DNA from: a virus
Reading direction: 5' to 3' (one strand)
Length of the DNA: 47,290 nt
Virus record (IMG/VR): IMGVR_UViG_3300029319_006496
Span: 1 to 47,290 of that record
Position numbers and translations under genes: made by a program. Below the pieces are notes generated by a model. The model ran no database searches. It saw only the letters and a list, made by a program, of their open reading frames with translations, and had not been told where the DNA came from. Positions 8,843 to 16,389 of this stretch are shown here, in pieces. Position 1 is the stretch's first letter. Each line of letters starts with the position of its first letter.

Positions 8843-9715
8843 ATGGCTCGCAAATTAAAGCATTCTAAAATAAAGAATACAAGTATTCTTTTTGAATTAC
8901 TAACAAGACAAATTACAGCTGATGTTTTAGCAGGAAAAAGTACTAAGTCAGTTAAAATAGTCAAGAAATTTTTTAATGAAGAAACAGAACTAGGTAAAGA
9001 GTTACAACTTTATCGTATTTTATCTGAAAAACATTATCACTCAGAGACAAAAGCTAGAGATTTGTTATCTGCAGTTGTTGAATCAAGAAAAAAACTTAGT
9101 AATGCAAAGTTACGTAATGAAAAATATAATTTAATCAAAGAAATTAAAGAGAATTATAACTCGACAGATTTCTTTAATGGTAGAATTACTAATTACAGAT
9201 TGTTAGCAGCTATCTATAACACTTTTTTATCAGAAAGTGCTACTACCGTATCATTTAATCCGGAACAAACTACAAGTTCCAAACACACGATTTTAGAACA
9301 CATTACAAATAAAAAAATCACAACAAAACAGGTAAAAGATAAAATTCTAAAAGAGTATTCTCAAAATGACAAAGATTTGAGATTACTTACATATCAAATT
9401 TTGGTAGACAAATTTAATACAAAATATAAGTCATTAAATGAATCTCAAAAAAATCTACTTAAAAGTTACATAAATAATATCAGTAATACAAATTCATTAC
9501 GTGAGTTTGTAAATATAGAAGTCAAAAAAATCGAAGGATTACTTGAAAAACACGTTGACCAAGTAAGTGATACAATCACAAAGATAAAATTGACCGAGTC
9601 TATAAATCAAATAGGTAATTTGACAAAAGGAAAAATTGTAAACGAAAAACAAGTTTTGACTTTAATGAGATATTATGAACTTGTCAAGGAGATTGAAAAT
9701 GTCCACTCAAATTGA
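8843..9715 (+). CDS. Head-region protein between portal and protease, function unknown
   Basis: 290 residues from the ATG at 8843, chosen because GGAG (8830-8833) is nine bases upstream; an ATG at 8828 would add five residues but has no ribosome site. The protein is basic and Lys-rich at the start (MARKLKHSKIKN), largely helical, with no motif I can name. In T4 and cyanophages this position holds prohead-core components (gp67/gp68), and core or vertex function is a reasonable inference, though those proteins are much smaller. The 3' end overlaps the next gene by 17 bases. Confidence 0.65.
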   Translation: MARKLKHSKIKNTSILFELLTRQITADVLAGKSTKSVKIVKKFFNEETELGKELQLYRILSEKHYHSETKARDLLSAVVESRKKLSNAKLRNEKYNLIKEIKENYNSTDFFNGRITNYRLLAAIYNTFLSESATTVSFNPEQTTSSKHTILEHITNKKITTKQVKDKILKEYSQNDKDLRLLTYQILVDKFNTKYKSLNESQKNLLKSYINNISNTNSLREFVNIEVKKIEGLLEKHVDQVSDTITKIKLTESINQIGNLTKGKIVNEKQVLTLMRYYELVKEIENVHSN

Positions 9716-10340
9716 ACGACTTAGAGCGTTAGTCCGAGAACTTATTAAAAAAGAATTAGAGGAAGTTTCTGTAACAGGAGCTATTGATGGTGGTGAAGGA
9801 CCTCCTAGAACACCATATGCATTTCAATCTAAACCTAAAAAGAAAAAAGATAAAGAAAAAGAAAAGAAAATAGCTAACGCAGCAGGATATTCTAAAGTAT
9901 CTGAGGCTAGATTTGCTCTTGATATTAAAGATGAGGCAGGTGTCAAGTTAACAATAATGCTTGATGCTGGTTCAGCTTCTGATGCCAAAATGAAAGTAGC
10001 TAGAAAACTCAAAGGTGGAAAAAAGAACATAGTAGCTGTCAGAAGAGTACAAGCTGGTAAAGCAAAACAAGTTGATAAGAAACTTGAAAATGTAACCGAA
10101 GGACGTTATCACGATTACAGAAATGATGAGTCTTTGACACCTAAACAAAAAATTGGTCATTCAATGAGAGAAGTCAGAGACAAATTAAATGAATTAGACA
10201 AACTTGTTAAAATGAATGTCAGACTAAAAAATGAAATAGGTGTTGATTCTACATCATATTGGAAAAGAACACATTCAGCAATGAAAAAAATTAGTGAAAG
10301 ATTAGTAAAACTAGCTAATAAAGTTGGTCAACTTTACTAA
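9699..10340 (+). CDS. Basic head-region protein, possible prohead core component
   Basis: 213 residues from the ATG at 9699, which has AAGGAG (9686-9691) at ideal distance; the ATG at 9675 does not. The N-terminus is a short amphipathic helix (IERLRALVRELIKKELEE) followed by a Gly/Pro stretch ending PYAFQS. Then come a Lys-rich tract (about 42-56), a compact alpha/beta-like part with ASDAKMKVARKLKGGKKNIVAVRRV, and a helical C-terminus. Several small proteins in this region have the same helix-then-linker start. Function not recognised; prohead core or scaffold association is inferred from context. Confidence 0.6.
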   Translation: MSTQIERLRALVRELIKKELEEVSVTGAIDGGEGPPRTPYAFQSKPKKKKDKEKEKKIANAAGYSKVSEARFALDIKDEAGVKLTIMLDAGSASDAKMKVARKLKGGKKNIVAVRRVQAGKAKQVDKKLENVTEGRYHDYRNDESLTPKQKIGHSMREVRDKLNELDKLVKMNVRLKNEIGVDSTSYWKRTHSAMKKISERLVKLANKVGQLY

Positions 10341-10360
10341 ATAAAAAAACGGAGTTTATA

Positions 10361-10975
10361 GTGAAACAATTAATCGTAGATTATTTACCTTTTGAAATTA
10401 AACCTGAACAAATATCAGAATCCATTAGTGAAAATAATGGTAAATTGGTTGTCAGAGGAGTTCTACAAAGAGCTGAAGCTGAAAATCAAAATGGTAGAGT
10501 TTATCCTCGTGAGATTCTACATAGAGAAGCTAAAAAATATACAAAAGAATTTATTAAAGAACGTAGAGCTATGGGTGAGTTAGACCATCCTGATAGTTCA
10601 GTCGTGAATTTACAGAACGTTTCTCACAACATTAAAGAAATGCATTGGGAAGGTGATAATCTGTTAGGTACCGTTGAAGTGTTAAGTACACCGAGTGGTA
10701 ATATATTAAAAGAATTATTTAAGTCTGGTATTAAACTTGGTATTTCTTCTCGTGGTATGGGTTCAGTTGAGACCGTCAATGAGGATGACCGTCAAGTTAC
10801 ACAAGTACAACCTGATTTTGAACTTATAGCATTTGACTTTGTATCAAACCCATCTACACACGGAGCCTTTATGTATCCAATGAATGAGTCAGTAGATAAA
10901 GATTTACCAGCAGGTAGAACTTGTGGAGAATATTGTAAAGTAGAAGCTATCATCAATGATATAATGAGAGGATAA
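10361..10975 (+). CDS. 21: Prohead core protease (T4 gp21-like, peptidase U9 family)
   Basis: 204 residues, GTG start with GGAG nearby. This serine protease sits inside the prohead and trims scaffold and capsid proteins after (L/I)-x-E sites. Catalytic His is in MGELDHPDS (His76) and the nucleophile in the GISSRGMGSV loop (Ser129/130), matching the herpes-protease-like fold of T4 gp21. The block NQNGRVYPREIL (43-54) is also typical. The closing segment, with CGEYC (188-192), is unusual. It is followed three bases later by an acidic protein. Likely substrates here are the scaffold at 15145-16362 and the capsid protein at 16390-18054. Confidence 0.92.
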   Translation: MKQLIVDYLPFEIKPEQISESISENNGKLVVRGVLQRAEAENQNGRVYPREILHREAKKYTKEFIKERRAMGELDHPDSSVVNLQNVSHNIKEMHWEGDNLLGTVEVLSTPSGNILKELFKSGIKLGISSRGMGSVETVNEDDRQVTQVQPDFELIAFDFVSNPSTHGAFMYPMNESVDKDLPAGRTCGEYCKVEAIINDIMRG

Positions 10976-10977
10976 AG

Positions 10978-11460
10978 ATGAAAATTTTAGAATCATATAA
11001 AAAAATGGCTAAAAGTATGTTGACAGAACATGCTTGGGAAAGAAAGTTTGGTGAACCTCTCCCAACATTAGCTGACGTAATGAATGAAGCTTCACAAGAT
11101 GATGATGATTACGTTCATATAGGTTACGGTAAGTACAAAGAAAAGAATATGGTAGATGACCCACAAGCTCCAACTTATTCAAAAAATCCAGCAGGAGCAT
11201 TTGTACAAGATAAAGAAGATGATAAGAAAGATTCAAAAGGTGGTGATGAAAAAGAAACTCCTAAGGGAGCAGGTCTAGGACCAGATGACTTCGAAAGAGA
11301 TTTTGAGGATGATGAAGAAGCTAAAGCAGCAGCTTTCGCTGATATGGAGGATGAATTTGGTGATGATATGGATGAAGGTCATGGTAAAATAATTACAATT
11401 AATGGAAAAAAATATAAAGAAATCGAAAAAGAACCTATAGATGCATCTCACTGCAACTAA
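10978..11460 (+). CDS. Acidic low-complexity head-region protein
   Basis: 160 residues, ATG after GAGG. The N-terminus is a basic helix (MKILESYKKMAKSML); the middle and end are strongly acidic (Asp/Glu runs at about 40-46, 74-90 and 105-133). Near the C-terminus a short beta-hairpin-like unit, KIITINGKKYKEI, resembles GVIEIDGVKYAPV inside the acidic part of the scaffold gene at 15145-16362. Composition and that shared unit suggest an internal, scaffold-like or DNA-mimic head protein. Function not established. Confidence 0.6.
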   Translation: MKILESYKKMAKSMLTEHAWERKFGEPLPTLADVMNEASQDDDDYVHIGYGKYKEKNMVDDPQAPTYSKNPAGAFVQDKEDDKKDSKGGDEKETPKGAGLGPDDFERDFEDDEEAKAAAFADMEDEFGDDMDEGHGKIITINGKKYKEIEKEPIDASHCN

Positions 11461-11478
11461 AAGTTAAGGAGTAAGATT

Positions 11479-11814
11479 ATGAGTCAACCTACACAAAAAA
11501 TGGACAAATACAATAGGTCTGTCCAACATCAATGATTCCATCACGCAACTTGGGGGTCTCCTAAGTATAAGAATGAAGGAATAGGTGAAGTAACTTGGCA
11601 TTCTCTAACAGAAGATGGGAAAGTCGAAGTTTGTAATATTAAATTTGGTGATAAACACTATAAAAATGTTAGTGTTGAACATCTTAATCCAGTTAAAATG
11701 CAAGAACATGCTCACAAAAGAAGTGGTAATGAACTTGATGATAAGAAAAAGAAGAAAGTTAAAAAAGAAGAACTTAACTTTAAAGAAACGTATAAACGTA
11801 TTGGTGGTAAATGA
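11479..11814 (+). pseudogene. 112-codon reading frame interrupted by an in-frame TGA (codon 19)
   Basis: This fills the otherwise empty stretch between 11461 and 11810. An ATG at 11479 follows AAGGAG, and the frame runs to a TGA at 11812-11814 that overlaps the next ATG as ATGA, just like intact neighbours. One in-frame TGA at 11533-11535 interrupts it. The upstream part reads MSQPTQKMDKYNRSVQHQ, and the downstream part starts FHHATWGSPKYKN and ends with a Lys-rich tail and FKETYKRIGGK. Ribosome site, coding-like composition and the coupled end suggest a recent nonsense change (TGG to TGA is one step), stop read-through, or a sequencing error. TGA is a normal stop elsewhere in this phage, so a changed genetic code is unlikely. 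Confidence 0.6.
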
Positions 11815-12089
11815 AACACAACTATAAAGAAATGATGGACCAATGGAAAGATTGGAGACTATCAGAAGATAAAATTAATATGGGTTCAGGAGGATATAAA
11901 GGTGACTTCGATAGTTTAGAAGATGCTATGACCCGTGTTGATAAGTTGTTTAAAAGTTTAATTAAAGAGTTAGCTAAAGATAAAGATGCTAACTACAAAC
12001 CACAAGTAATGGAATTACAACGTCTTTACAAACGAAACTATGTTGAACTCAAGGTTAAATTAGACCAGTTTAAAAGGAAAAACACGTGA
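11811..12089 (+). CDS. Small helical head-region protein, function unknown
   Basis: 92 residues. The ATG overlaps the preceding frame's TGA (ATGA), and its own TGA overlaps the next GTG (GTGA), so it depends on translational coupling. It is charged and mostly helical, with a Gly-rich turn (NMGSGGYKGDFDS, about 23-35). No motif recognised. It belongs to the run of small coupled genes between the prohead protease and the scaffold. Confidence 0.6.
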   Translation: MKHNYKEMMDQWKDWRLSEDKINMGSGGYKGDFDSLEDAMTRVDKLFKSLIKELAKDKDANYKPQVMELQRLYKRNYVELKVKLDQFKRKNT

Positions 12090-12538
12090 TTAAACTTCAA
12101 GAACTTATTGATGATTGTCATTGTGGAGAGTCCTGTTGTTCTACAAAAGAATCTGTTAACGAAAGTGTTGATGATTTAAAAAAGATTGTAGGAGAACTTG
12201 AGAAGGCCTCTAAACTTCACGCCGGTCAATCTCAAGCTTTAGCTAAAGCTTCAAAAATGCACGCTAGTCAAGCTAAAAGAATACAATCACACCTTAGTGA
12301 TATGGATGAATCTCTTTCTGAAGGTCCTCAAGACCAAAGACCTGCTGATAAAGAAGTTCAACGTCTTATAAAATTAGAAGCTCAACTACGTAATCGAATG
12401 ATGAAGTTAGAACAAATATTTTTAAGAGATGGTAATCCTCCAAGTGTAAAGTTAGCTAAAGATTTAACAAAGTCTTATAAACAAAACGTAACTAAGTTTA
12501 TGAGAGAGATGATTTCTATTAGGAAGAAATTCAAGTAA
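12086..12538 (+). CDS. Small helical protein with N-terminal Cys cluster
   Basis: 150 residues, GTG start overlapping the previous stop, with AAGGA upstream. The N-terminus has a CHCGESCC cluster (about 11-18) that could bind metal or form disulphides. The middle carries a heptad-like repeat (LEKASKLHAGQSQALAKASKMHASQAKRI, about 38-66) suggesting a coiled coil, and the C-terminal half is basic and helical. Function unknown; a structural or assembly role is inferred from position. Confidence 0.6.
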   Translation: MIKLQELIDDCHCGESCCSTKESVNESVDDLKKIVGELEKASKLHAGQSQALAKASKMHASQAKRIQSHLSDMDESLSEGPQDQRPADKEVQRLIKLEAQLRNRMMKLEQIFLRDGNPPSVKLAKDLTKSYKQNVTKFMREMISIRKKFK

Positions 12539-13383
12539 TGCCTTCAGTTTCGAAAGCACAACAAAAGTTTATGGGTATTGTTCACGCATACAAAAAAGGT
12601 GATATACCCGCTAGTAAAGTGAGTAAAGCAGTCAAAGATGCTGCTAAATCAATGAAAAAGAAATCTGCTAAAGATTTCGCCTCAACCAAACACAAAGGTC
12701 TACCTAGTAAAGTTAGGAGTGAAAATATGAATGAAGACGGACACACAGACGTAGCTTCTATTGTTAGAAAGTTAAAAACTTCTGCAGAAGATATACGTGA
12801 TATTTTCAACAAAATAAATTCAATGAGTGATGAAGATTCATTGCCTTCTTGGTGGACTGATAAGATTACACTATCTGCTAACTATTTAAATAAAGCTCGT
12901 GATTTTATTCTAAATCCTACTGAAGGTGTCGATGAGGGTTTTGGAGGTGAATTGACTGGTGAGGATAAAAAGAAATTCGAAAAAGCAAGAAAAGAAAATG
13001 CAGAACAACTTGGTTACAAATTGACAGGTACTTCAGATATAAAAGAAGCTACATCTTTAGGAGCTGATATGCTTTTAGGAGGTATAGCTACCGTAATTAA
13101 GAAGGCTGGTATGAGACCCAAGACAGCTAAAATGATGGGTGGAGGATTCAAAGTCAGTAAAAGAGATAAGGTTGGATTTAAAATCGATGTTGAGATTCGT
13201 GGTCTTGATAAAAAGAAAACATTCCCACTACAATTTGAAACTGAAAGAGGTATGTTATACGTAGTTATCAAGAACAAACCAATCAAATTAGGTAAATACA
13301 CAATGGTTACTCAAGCAGCTCAAAACTTAAAAAAAGTTGGAGCAGCTTTGATTGGTGATAAAAATGTTAAAAGGATAGCATAG
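12538..13383 (+). CDS. DUF3008-type protein with extra C-terminal domains
   Basis: 281 residues, ATG overlapping the previous TAA (TAATG). The first 60 residues match the DUF3008 family (MPSVSKAQQKFMGIV ... ASTKHKGLP), a short basic domain often found in phages as a free-standing protein. Next is a second module with LPSWWTDKITLSANYLNKARDFI (about 102-124), also seen in marine myoviruses. Last is a beta-rich region at about 175-281. The fusion of DUF3008 with two further modules is notable. No enzymatic motif is visible; a virion-associated role is inferred. Confidence 0.7.
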   Translation: MPSVSKAQQKFMGIVHAYKKGDIPASKVSKAVKDAAKSMKKKSAKDFASTKHKGLPSKVRSENMNEDGHTDVASIVRKLKTSAEDIRDIFNKINSMSDEDSLPSWWTDKITLSANYLNKARDFILNPTEGVDEGFGGELTGEDKKKFEKARKENAEQLGYKLTGTSDIKEATSLGADMLLGGIATVIKKAGMRPKTAKMMGGGFKVSKRDKVGFKIDVEIRGLDKKKTFPLQFETERGMLYVVIKNKPIKLGKYTMVTQAAQNLKKVGAALIGDKNVKRIA

Positions 13384-13754
13384 TGAAGTTAGCTGTACTA
13401 GAAAATTTAATAAGAGAAGCCTTTGATAATGGATTTTTTGAAGAGGTTACCGAGGATATAATTAATGATGATAAAGAATTTAATCATTTATTAAAGGCCT
13501 TTGTATCTGAACTACGTAAAAAAAGAGTTGTAAGAGGTAAAAAACTATATAAAAAAACCGTTTGTCCTACAAATAAAAGATATGTCCCTGCTTTAAAAAA
13601 ATGTGTTGTAAAAACGGCAGGTGAAAAAATGAAAAAAAGAAGAGCTATGCGAAGAGCTGCCATTAAAAAAAGAGGACAAATGGCTAAAATCATCAGAAAA
13701 CGTAGAAAGTCTATGAAGAAAAGAAAAGCATTCGGGTTGAAGCGAGCAAGATGA
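13383..13754 (+). CDS. Highly basic small head-region protein
   Basis: 123 residues, GTG start overlapping the TAG of the upstream gene (TAGTG), AAGGA upstream. The first 45 residues are acidic-neutral helices. From about residue 46 onward the protein is extremely Lys/Arg-rich, including CPTNKRYVPALKKCVV (61-76) and a tail with RKRRKSMKKRK. Such a tail suggests binding to DNA or to acidic scaffold proteins. Function unknown. It ends with an ATGA overlap into the next gene. Confidence 0.6.
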   Translation: MKLAVLENLIREAFDNGFFEEVTEDIINDDKEFNHLLKAFVSELRKKRVVRGKKLYKKTVCPTNKRYVPALKKCVVKTAGEKMKKRRAMRRAAIKKRGQMAKIIRKRRKSMKKRKAFGLKRAR

Positions 13755-14092
13755 GTAAAGAATCAACATATAAAAACTTAATGAAGGAACTTAATGAGGC
13801 TCCCATCTCTTCACCTTCACAAATGGGTTTTAGTACACCTGAGGCTCAAAAACAAGTTGAACAAGATATTATTAAGATGGGAAAGATTTTAGGTAAGGCA
13901 TCACAACAAGTTGTTAAAACAATGATGGACGGAGTCAAAAGTAAAAAGTATGACGCTTTTGATTTACAAAGAGCAATAATGACAGGTCCAGTTAGAGATA
14001 CAGGTACAGGTCAGAGAACACTTATGAGAGCTTTATGGGGAAGAGTAAGAGACGGATTCAGAAGATACTCAAAAAGAGGAAAACTAAGGTAA
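13751..14092 (+). CDS. Small basic head-region protein, function unknown
   Basis: 113 residues, ATG overlapping the preceding TGA. It begins with a helix and a Pro/Ser linker (EAPISSPSQMGFSTPEA). It then continues as helices and ends in a basic patch (GRVRDGFRRYSKRGKLR). No recognised family. It closes the run of overlapping small genes; a probable promoter element follows at once. Confidence 0.6.
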   Translation: MSKESTYKNLMKELNEAPISSPSQMGFSTPEAQKQVEQDIIKMGKILGKASQQVVKTMMDGVKSKKYDAFDLQRAIMTGPVRDTGTGQRTLMRALWGRVRDGFRRYSKRGKLR

Positions 14093-14110
14093 CTTATATT
14101 TATATATACA
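14093..14110 (+). promoter_or_regulatory. ATATTTAT element, probable late promoter
   Basis: CTTATATTTATATATACA occupies the short gap before the gene starting at 14127 and is a close match to the elements at 14998 and 27885. Confidence 0.45.
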
Positions 14111-14126
14111 TTTAATGGAGACCAAA

Positions 14127-14789
14127 ATGTCTAAGAAAATAAAAATGAAAGATTTATTAGAAGAAAATTTTAGTGGCACAATGATAGGTGGTATCGTTTC
14201 AACTCCCCCTGTAAATCAAATCAGTATGTCCAAAATCGTAAAAGAAAAATACGGTGTAGAGGAAGAAGAGAGTATTGATGTAAAAGGTTTGACTAATGAG
14301 TTAGCAACCTATAACAAACTAGGAGAGTCTATCTTTGGTGAGTCAAACATAATGAAGATAGCTGAGAAACTAAGTTGGATTGCCAATCAAGCTAAAGGTC
14401 ATACATTAAGTGAAACAGAAGATTGGTTTGATAAGATTACCGTAAACCGTAATATGAAAGAATTGACTGGTCTCTCAAAACAATTCGGTAAAATAGCTTC
14501 TGAAGCACAAGGTCTACAACAAAGAATGGGTGCTCTATATGAAGATATGGGTAACATTCTTGGTAGATATTATGAAGTTGGTGAAGGACACGTTGATGGA
14601 CACGATGTAGATGATGATATGACCAAAGAAAAAGAAGTTGAAATCAAAGAAGGTGAATACGAAAAGTTCTTTCAAGCCGCTATGAAAAAATTTGGTATCT
14701 CCTCACCAGATGAATTAGAAGATGACAAGAAAAAAGAATTTTTTAATTACGTTGATAAAAATTACAAAGCTAAAAAAGAGACCGATTAG
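14127..14789 (+). CDS. Head-region protein, function unknown
   Basis: 220 residues from the ATG at 14127, preferred over the ATG at 14115 because GGAG (14117-14120) lies six bases before it. It is helical and acidic overall, with a Gly-rich start (NFSGTMIGGIVSTPPVNQ, about 12-29) and a His/Asp segment GHVDGHDVDDD (about 155-165). The C-terminal helix has EYEKFFQAAMKKFGISS. No catalytic motif found. Its stop codon lies inside the strong ribosome site of the bS21 gene, linking the two in translation. Confidence 0.6.
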   Translation: MSKKIKMKDLLEENFSGTMIGGIVSTPPVNQISMSKIVKEKYGVEEEESIDVKGLTNELATYNKLGESIFGESNIMKIAEKLSWIANQAKGHTLSETEDWFDKITVNRNMKELTGLSKQFGKIASEAQGLQQRMGALYEDMGNILGRYYEVGEGHVDGHDVDDDMTKEKEVEIKEGEYEKFFQAAMKKFGISSPDELEDDKKKEFFNYVDKNYKAKKETD

Positions 14790-14793
14790 GAGG
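14788..14793 (+). promoter_or_regulatory. Full-strength AGGAGG ribosome binding site for the bS21 gene
   Basis: AGGAGG overlaps the upstream TAG stop and lies four bases before the TTG start at 14798. It is the fullest anti-Shine-Dalgarno match I noticed in the window, most genes having only GGAG or AGGA. The combination of a very strong site with a weak TTG start may set or auto-tune bS21 output. Confidence 0.7.
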
Positions 14794-14797
14794 TTAT

Positions 14798-14983
14798 TTG
14801 ATTTACGTAAAAGTTCATAAAGGTAACGTTGAAAAAGCTATCAGTAAATTAAAAAAACAAGTTAAAGAAACTAAATTGATGTTAGAGTTGAGAGAAAATG
14901 AGTTTTATACTAAACCATCAGCTCTCAAACGTGAAAAAAGAGCTAAAGCTCGTTTAAGACAGAAAAAACAATCTTTTAGTTAA
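14798..14983 (+). CDS. rpsU: Phage-encoded ribosomal protein bS21
   Basis: 61 residues, TTG start. The sequence follows the bS21 pattern: a beta-start IYVKVHKGNVEKAI, a basic helix, then LELRENEFYTKPSALKREK, which matches the LAEVRRREFYEKPxxxRKR core of bacterial S21, and a Lys/Arg-rich C-terminal helix. In the ribosome bS21 sits near the 3' end of 16S rRNA, by the anti-Shine-Dalgarno, and helps initiation. Phage copies are known, including in marine myophages, and are proposed to replace or supplement the host protein. Placement just before scaffold and capsid genes would time it with late, high-volume structural translation; that is inference. Confidence 0.85.
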   Translation: MIYVKVHKGNVEKAISKLKKQVKETKLMLELRENEFYTKPSALKREKRAKARLRQKKQSFS

Positions 14984-14997
14984 GTTTTTTTCATATT

Positions 14998-15017
14998 GTA
15001 TATATTTATATATGTAC
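14998..15017 (+). promoter_or_regulatory. ATATTTAT element, probable late promoter for scaffold-capsid genes
   Basis: GTATATATTTATATATGTAC lies about 128 bases upstream of the scaffold start, giving the longest leader in the window. It matches the other intergenic elements and is the nearest candidate to drive the scaffold and the major capsid gene. Confidence 0.45.
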
Positions 15018-15023
15018 AAAAAA

Positions 15024-15054
15024 ACACTACGGCTATATTGCCACCTTGTAGTGT
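15024..15054 (+). other. Leader hairpin 1 upstream of scaffold gene
   Basis: ACACTAC (15024-15030) pairs with GTAGTGT (15048-15054), a perfect seven-base stem. The 17-base loop holds a smaller GGC/GCC pairing. It lies just after the probable promoter, so it would form at the 5' end of the scaffold-capsid transcript, where it could protect mRNA or bind a regulator. There is no T-tract, so it is not a terminator. Confidence 0.5.
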
Positions 15055-15110
15055 ACTCACAAAATGTTAATCACATTATAGTTCCCAATAACTATATTAA
15101 TTCCAAACCG

Positions 15111-15129
15111 ATGATTATTAATTAATCAT
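15111..15129 (+). other. Leader hairpin 2 adjoining the scaffold ribosome site
   Basis: ATGATTA (15111-15117) and TAATCAT (15123-15129) form a perfect seven-base stem with a five-base loop, ending one base before AGGAG (15131-15135). AT-rich and weak, but its position next to the ribosome site suggests an influence on initiation at 15145. Confidence 0.4.
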
Positions 15130-15144
15130 TAGGAGAAAAAAGTA

Positions 15145-16362
15145 ATGGATGACTTATTAAAAGAAGCCATTGCAGATGCAAAAGCAGTTCGTGAAACCGC
15201 TCTTGAAAACGCCAAAATCGCTTTAGAAGAAGCTTTTACTCCTCGCCTACAATCTATGCTTTCTAAAAAGATTCAATCTGAGATTGATGTTGAAGAAGGT
15301 GAAGATATGGACGATGAAGAAGACAAAGAGGAAGGATACCATGAAGATGATATGGACCCAACCGATGATGAACCAGCAGACGAAGGTATGCATGGTGATG
15401 AAGACGATGAGGATAAAGAGGAAGGCGCTCACGAAGGCGTAATCGAAATCGATGGTGTCAAATATGCTCCTGTCGTATCTGAAGAAGATGATGAAGATGA
15501 AGAAGATAAGGAAGAAGGAATGCATGAAGACGAAGTAGTTGAAGGTGAAGATGAAGATGAAGATGATGATATGGATGAAGAACTTGACCTAGAAGCTGTA
15601 CTTCGTGAATTAGAAGAAGACACGGTTGATGAAGTAGAGGAGCCAGTCGAAGAAGGTGAAGACAAAGAAGATGATGAAAAGAAAGATGAAGCTGTTGAAG
15701 TAGTAGACGAAGACGTTGAAGAAGTTGACGAGGACGTTGAAGAAGTTGATGAAGAAGTAGATGCCACAACAGGTATTGGTTCTTCAGACAACAAAAAAGG
15801 TACAGCTGACAAATCTTCAGGTATCGGAACACCTGGTAAAGCAAAACATACTGAGTCTGTTGAAGATTCAAAAGATGTTGTTGTTGAAGGTGATGAAGAC
15901 GAAGTTGAAGAGGAAATCGACCTTGATGAAATCATCGCAGCTCTTTCTGAAGAAGAAAAAGATGATGAAAAGAAAGATGAAGTTGCTGAGTTGAAATCTG
16001 AACTTGACGAGCATCGCAATGTCGTTAAATATCTAAAGTCCAAATTGAATGAAGTTAATTTGTTAAATGCAAAGCTTTTATTCACAAACAAACTTTTCCG
16101 TTCATTTGGTTTAACAAATGACCAGAAAATGAAAGTTGTGGAGAACTTTGATAGAGCACATAACTTACGTGAAGTTAAATTAGTTTACTCTACTTTAGCC
16201 GAATCATTTGGAACAAAAACAAATAAAACCGAAATCAAAGAATCAAAAGGTTCAGCTTCAAAAGCTGTAGCTTCAACAAAATCCGAAAAGCAAGAACAAG
16301 AAGTGATTGCTGAAGGTTCAGAGTTGAGAGACAGATTTAAGAAGTTGGCTGGTATTCTTTAA
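15145..16362 (+). CDS. 22: Prohead scaffold/core protein (T4 gp22-like)
   Basis: 405 residues, ATG after AGGAG. Builds the internal core around which gp23 assembles and is then digested by gp21. The N-terminal helix (to about 48) leads into an extremely acidic low-complexity middle (about 49-270, Asp/Glu runs). A helical C-terminal third follows, with LKSELDEHRNVVKYLKSKLN (about 286-305) and NLLNAKLLFTNKLF, the gp22-typical part, and the protein ends LRDRFKKLAGIL. T4 gp22 is 269 residues; the extra length is the acidic tract, which shows period-like repeats (EEVDEDVEEVDE). Order gp21, gp22, gp23 is conserved with T4. Confidence rests on context plus the C-terminal pattern. Confidence 0.87.
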   Translation: MDDLLKEAIADAKAVRETALENAKIALEEAFTPRLQSMLSKKIQSEIDVEEGEDMDDEEDKEEGYHEDDMDPTDDEPADEGMHGDEDDEDKEEGAHEGVIEIDGVKYAPVVSEEDDEDEEDKEEGMHEDEVVEGEDEDEDDDMDEELDLEAVLRELEEDTVDEVEEPVEEGEDKEDDEKKDEAVEVVDEDVEEVDEDVEEVDEEVDATTGIGSSDNKKGTADKSSGIGTPGKAKHTESVEDSKDVVVEGDEDEVEEEIDLDEIIAALSEEEKDDEKKDEVAELKSELDEHRNVVKYLKSKLNEVNLLNAKLLFTNKLFRSFGLTNDQKMKVVENFDRAHNLREVKLVYSTLAESFGTKTNKTEIKESKGSASKAVASTKSEKQEQEVIAEGSELRDRFKKLAGIL

Positions 16363-16389
16363 TAAAATATATTTTTTGGAGAAAATATA

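Noticed and set aside
11533-11535. Recoding of TGA as Trp (alternative genetic code)
   Set aside because: TGA ends several well-supported genes here (for example at 12087-12089, 13752-13754 and 42671-42673), so general reassignment is not credible.
11615-11827. 70-codon plus-strand frame beginning MGKSKFVIL
   Set aside because: It lies out of frame with the better-supported interrupted gene, has no ribosome site and overlaps the next gene.
14984-14997. Terminator after the bS21 gene (T-run GTTTTTTTC)
   Set aside because: No stem precedes the T-run, so only the gp23 structure qualifies as an intrinsic terminator.
15429-16091. Long minus-strand open frame (about 220 codons, Ser-rich)
   Set aside because: It is the mirror of the Asp/Glu-rich GA-repeat codons of the scaffold gene; poly-Ser composition and no ribosome site.
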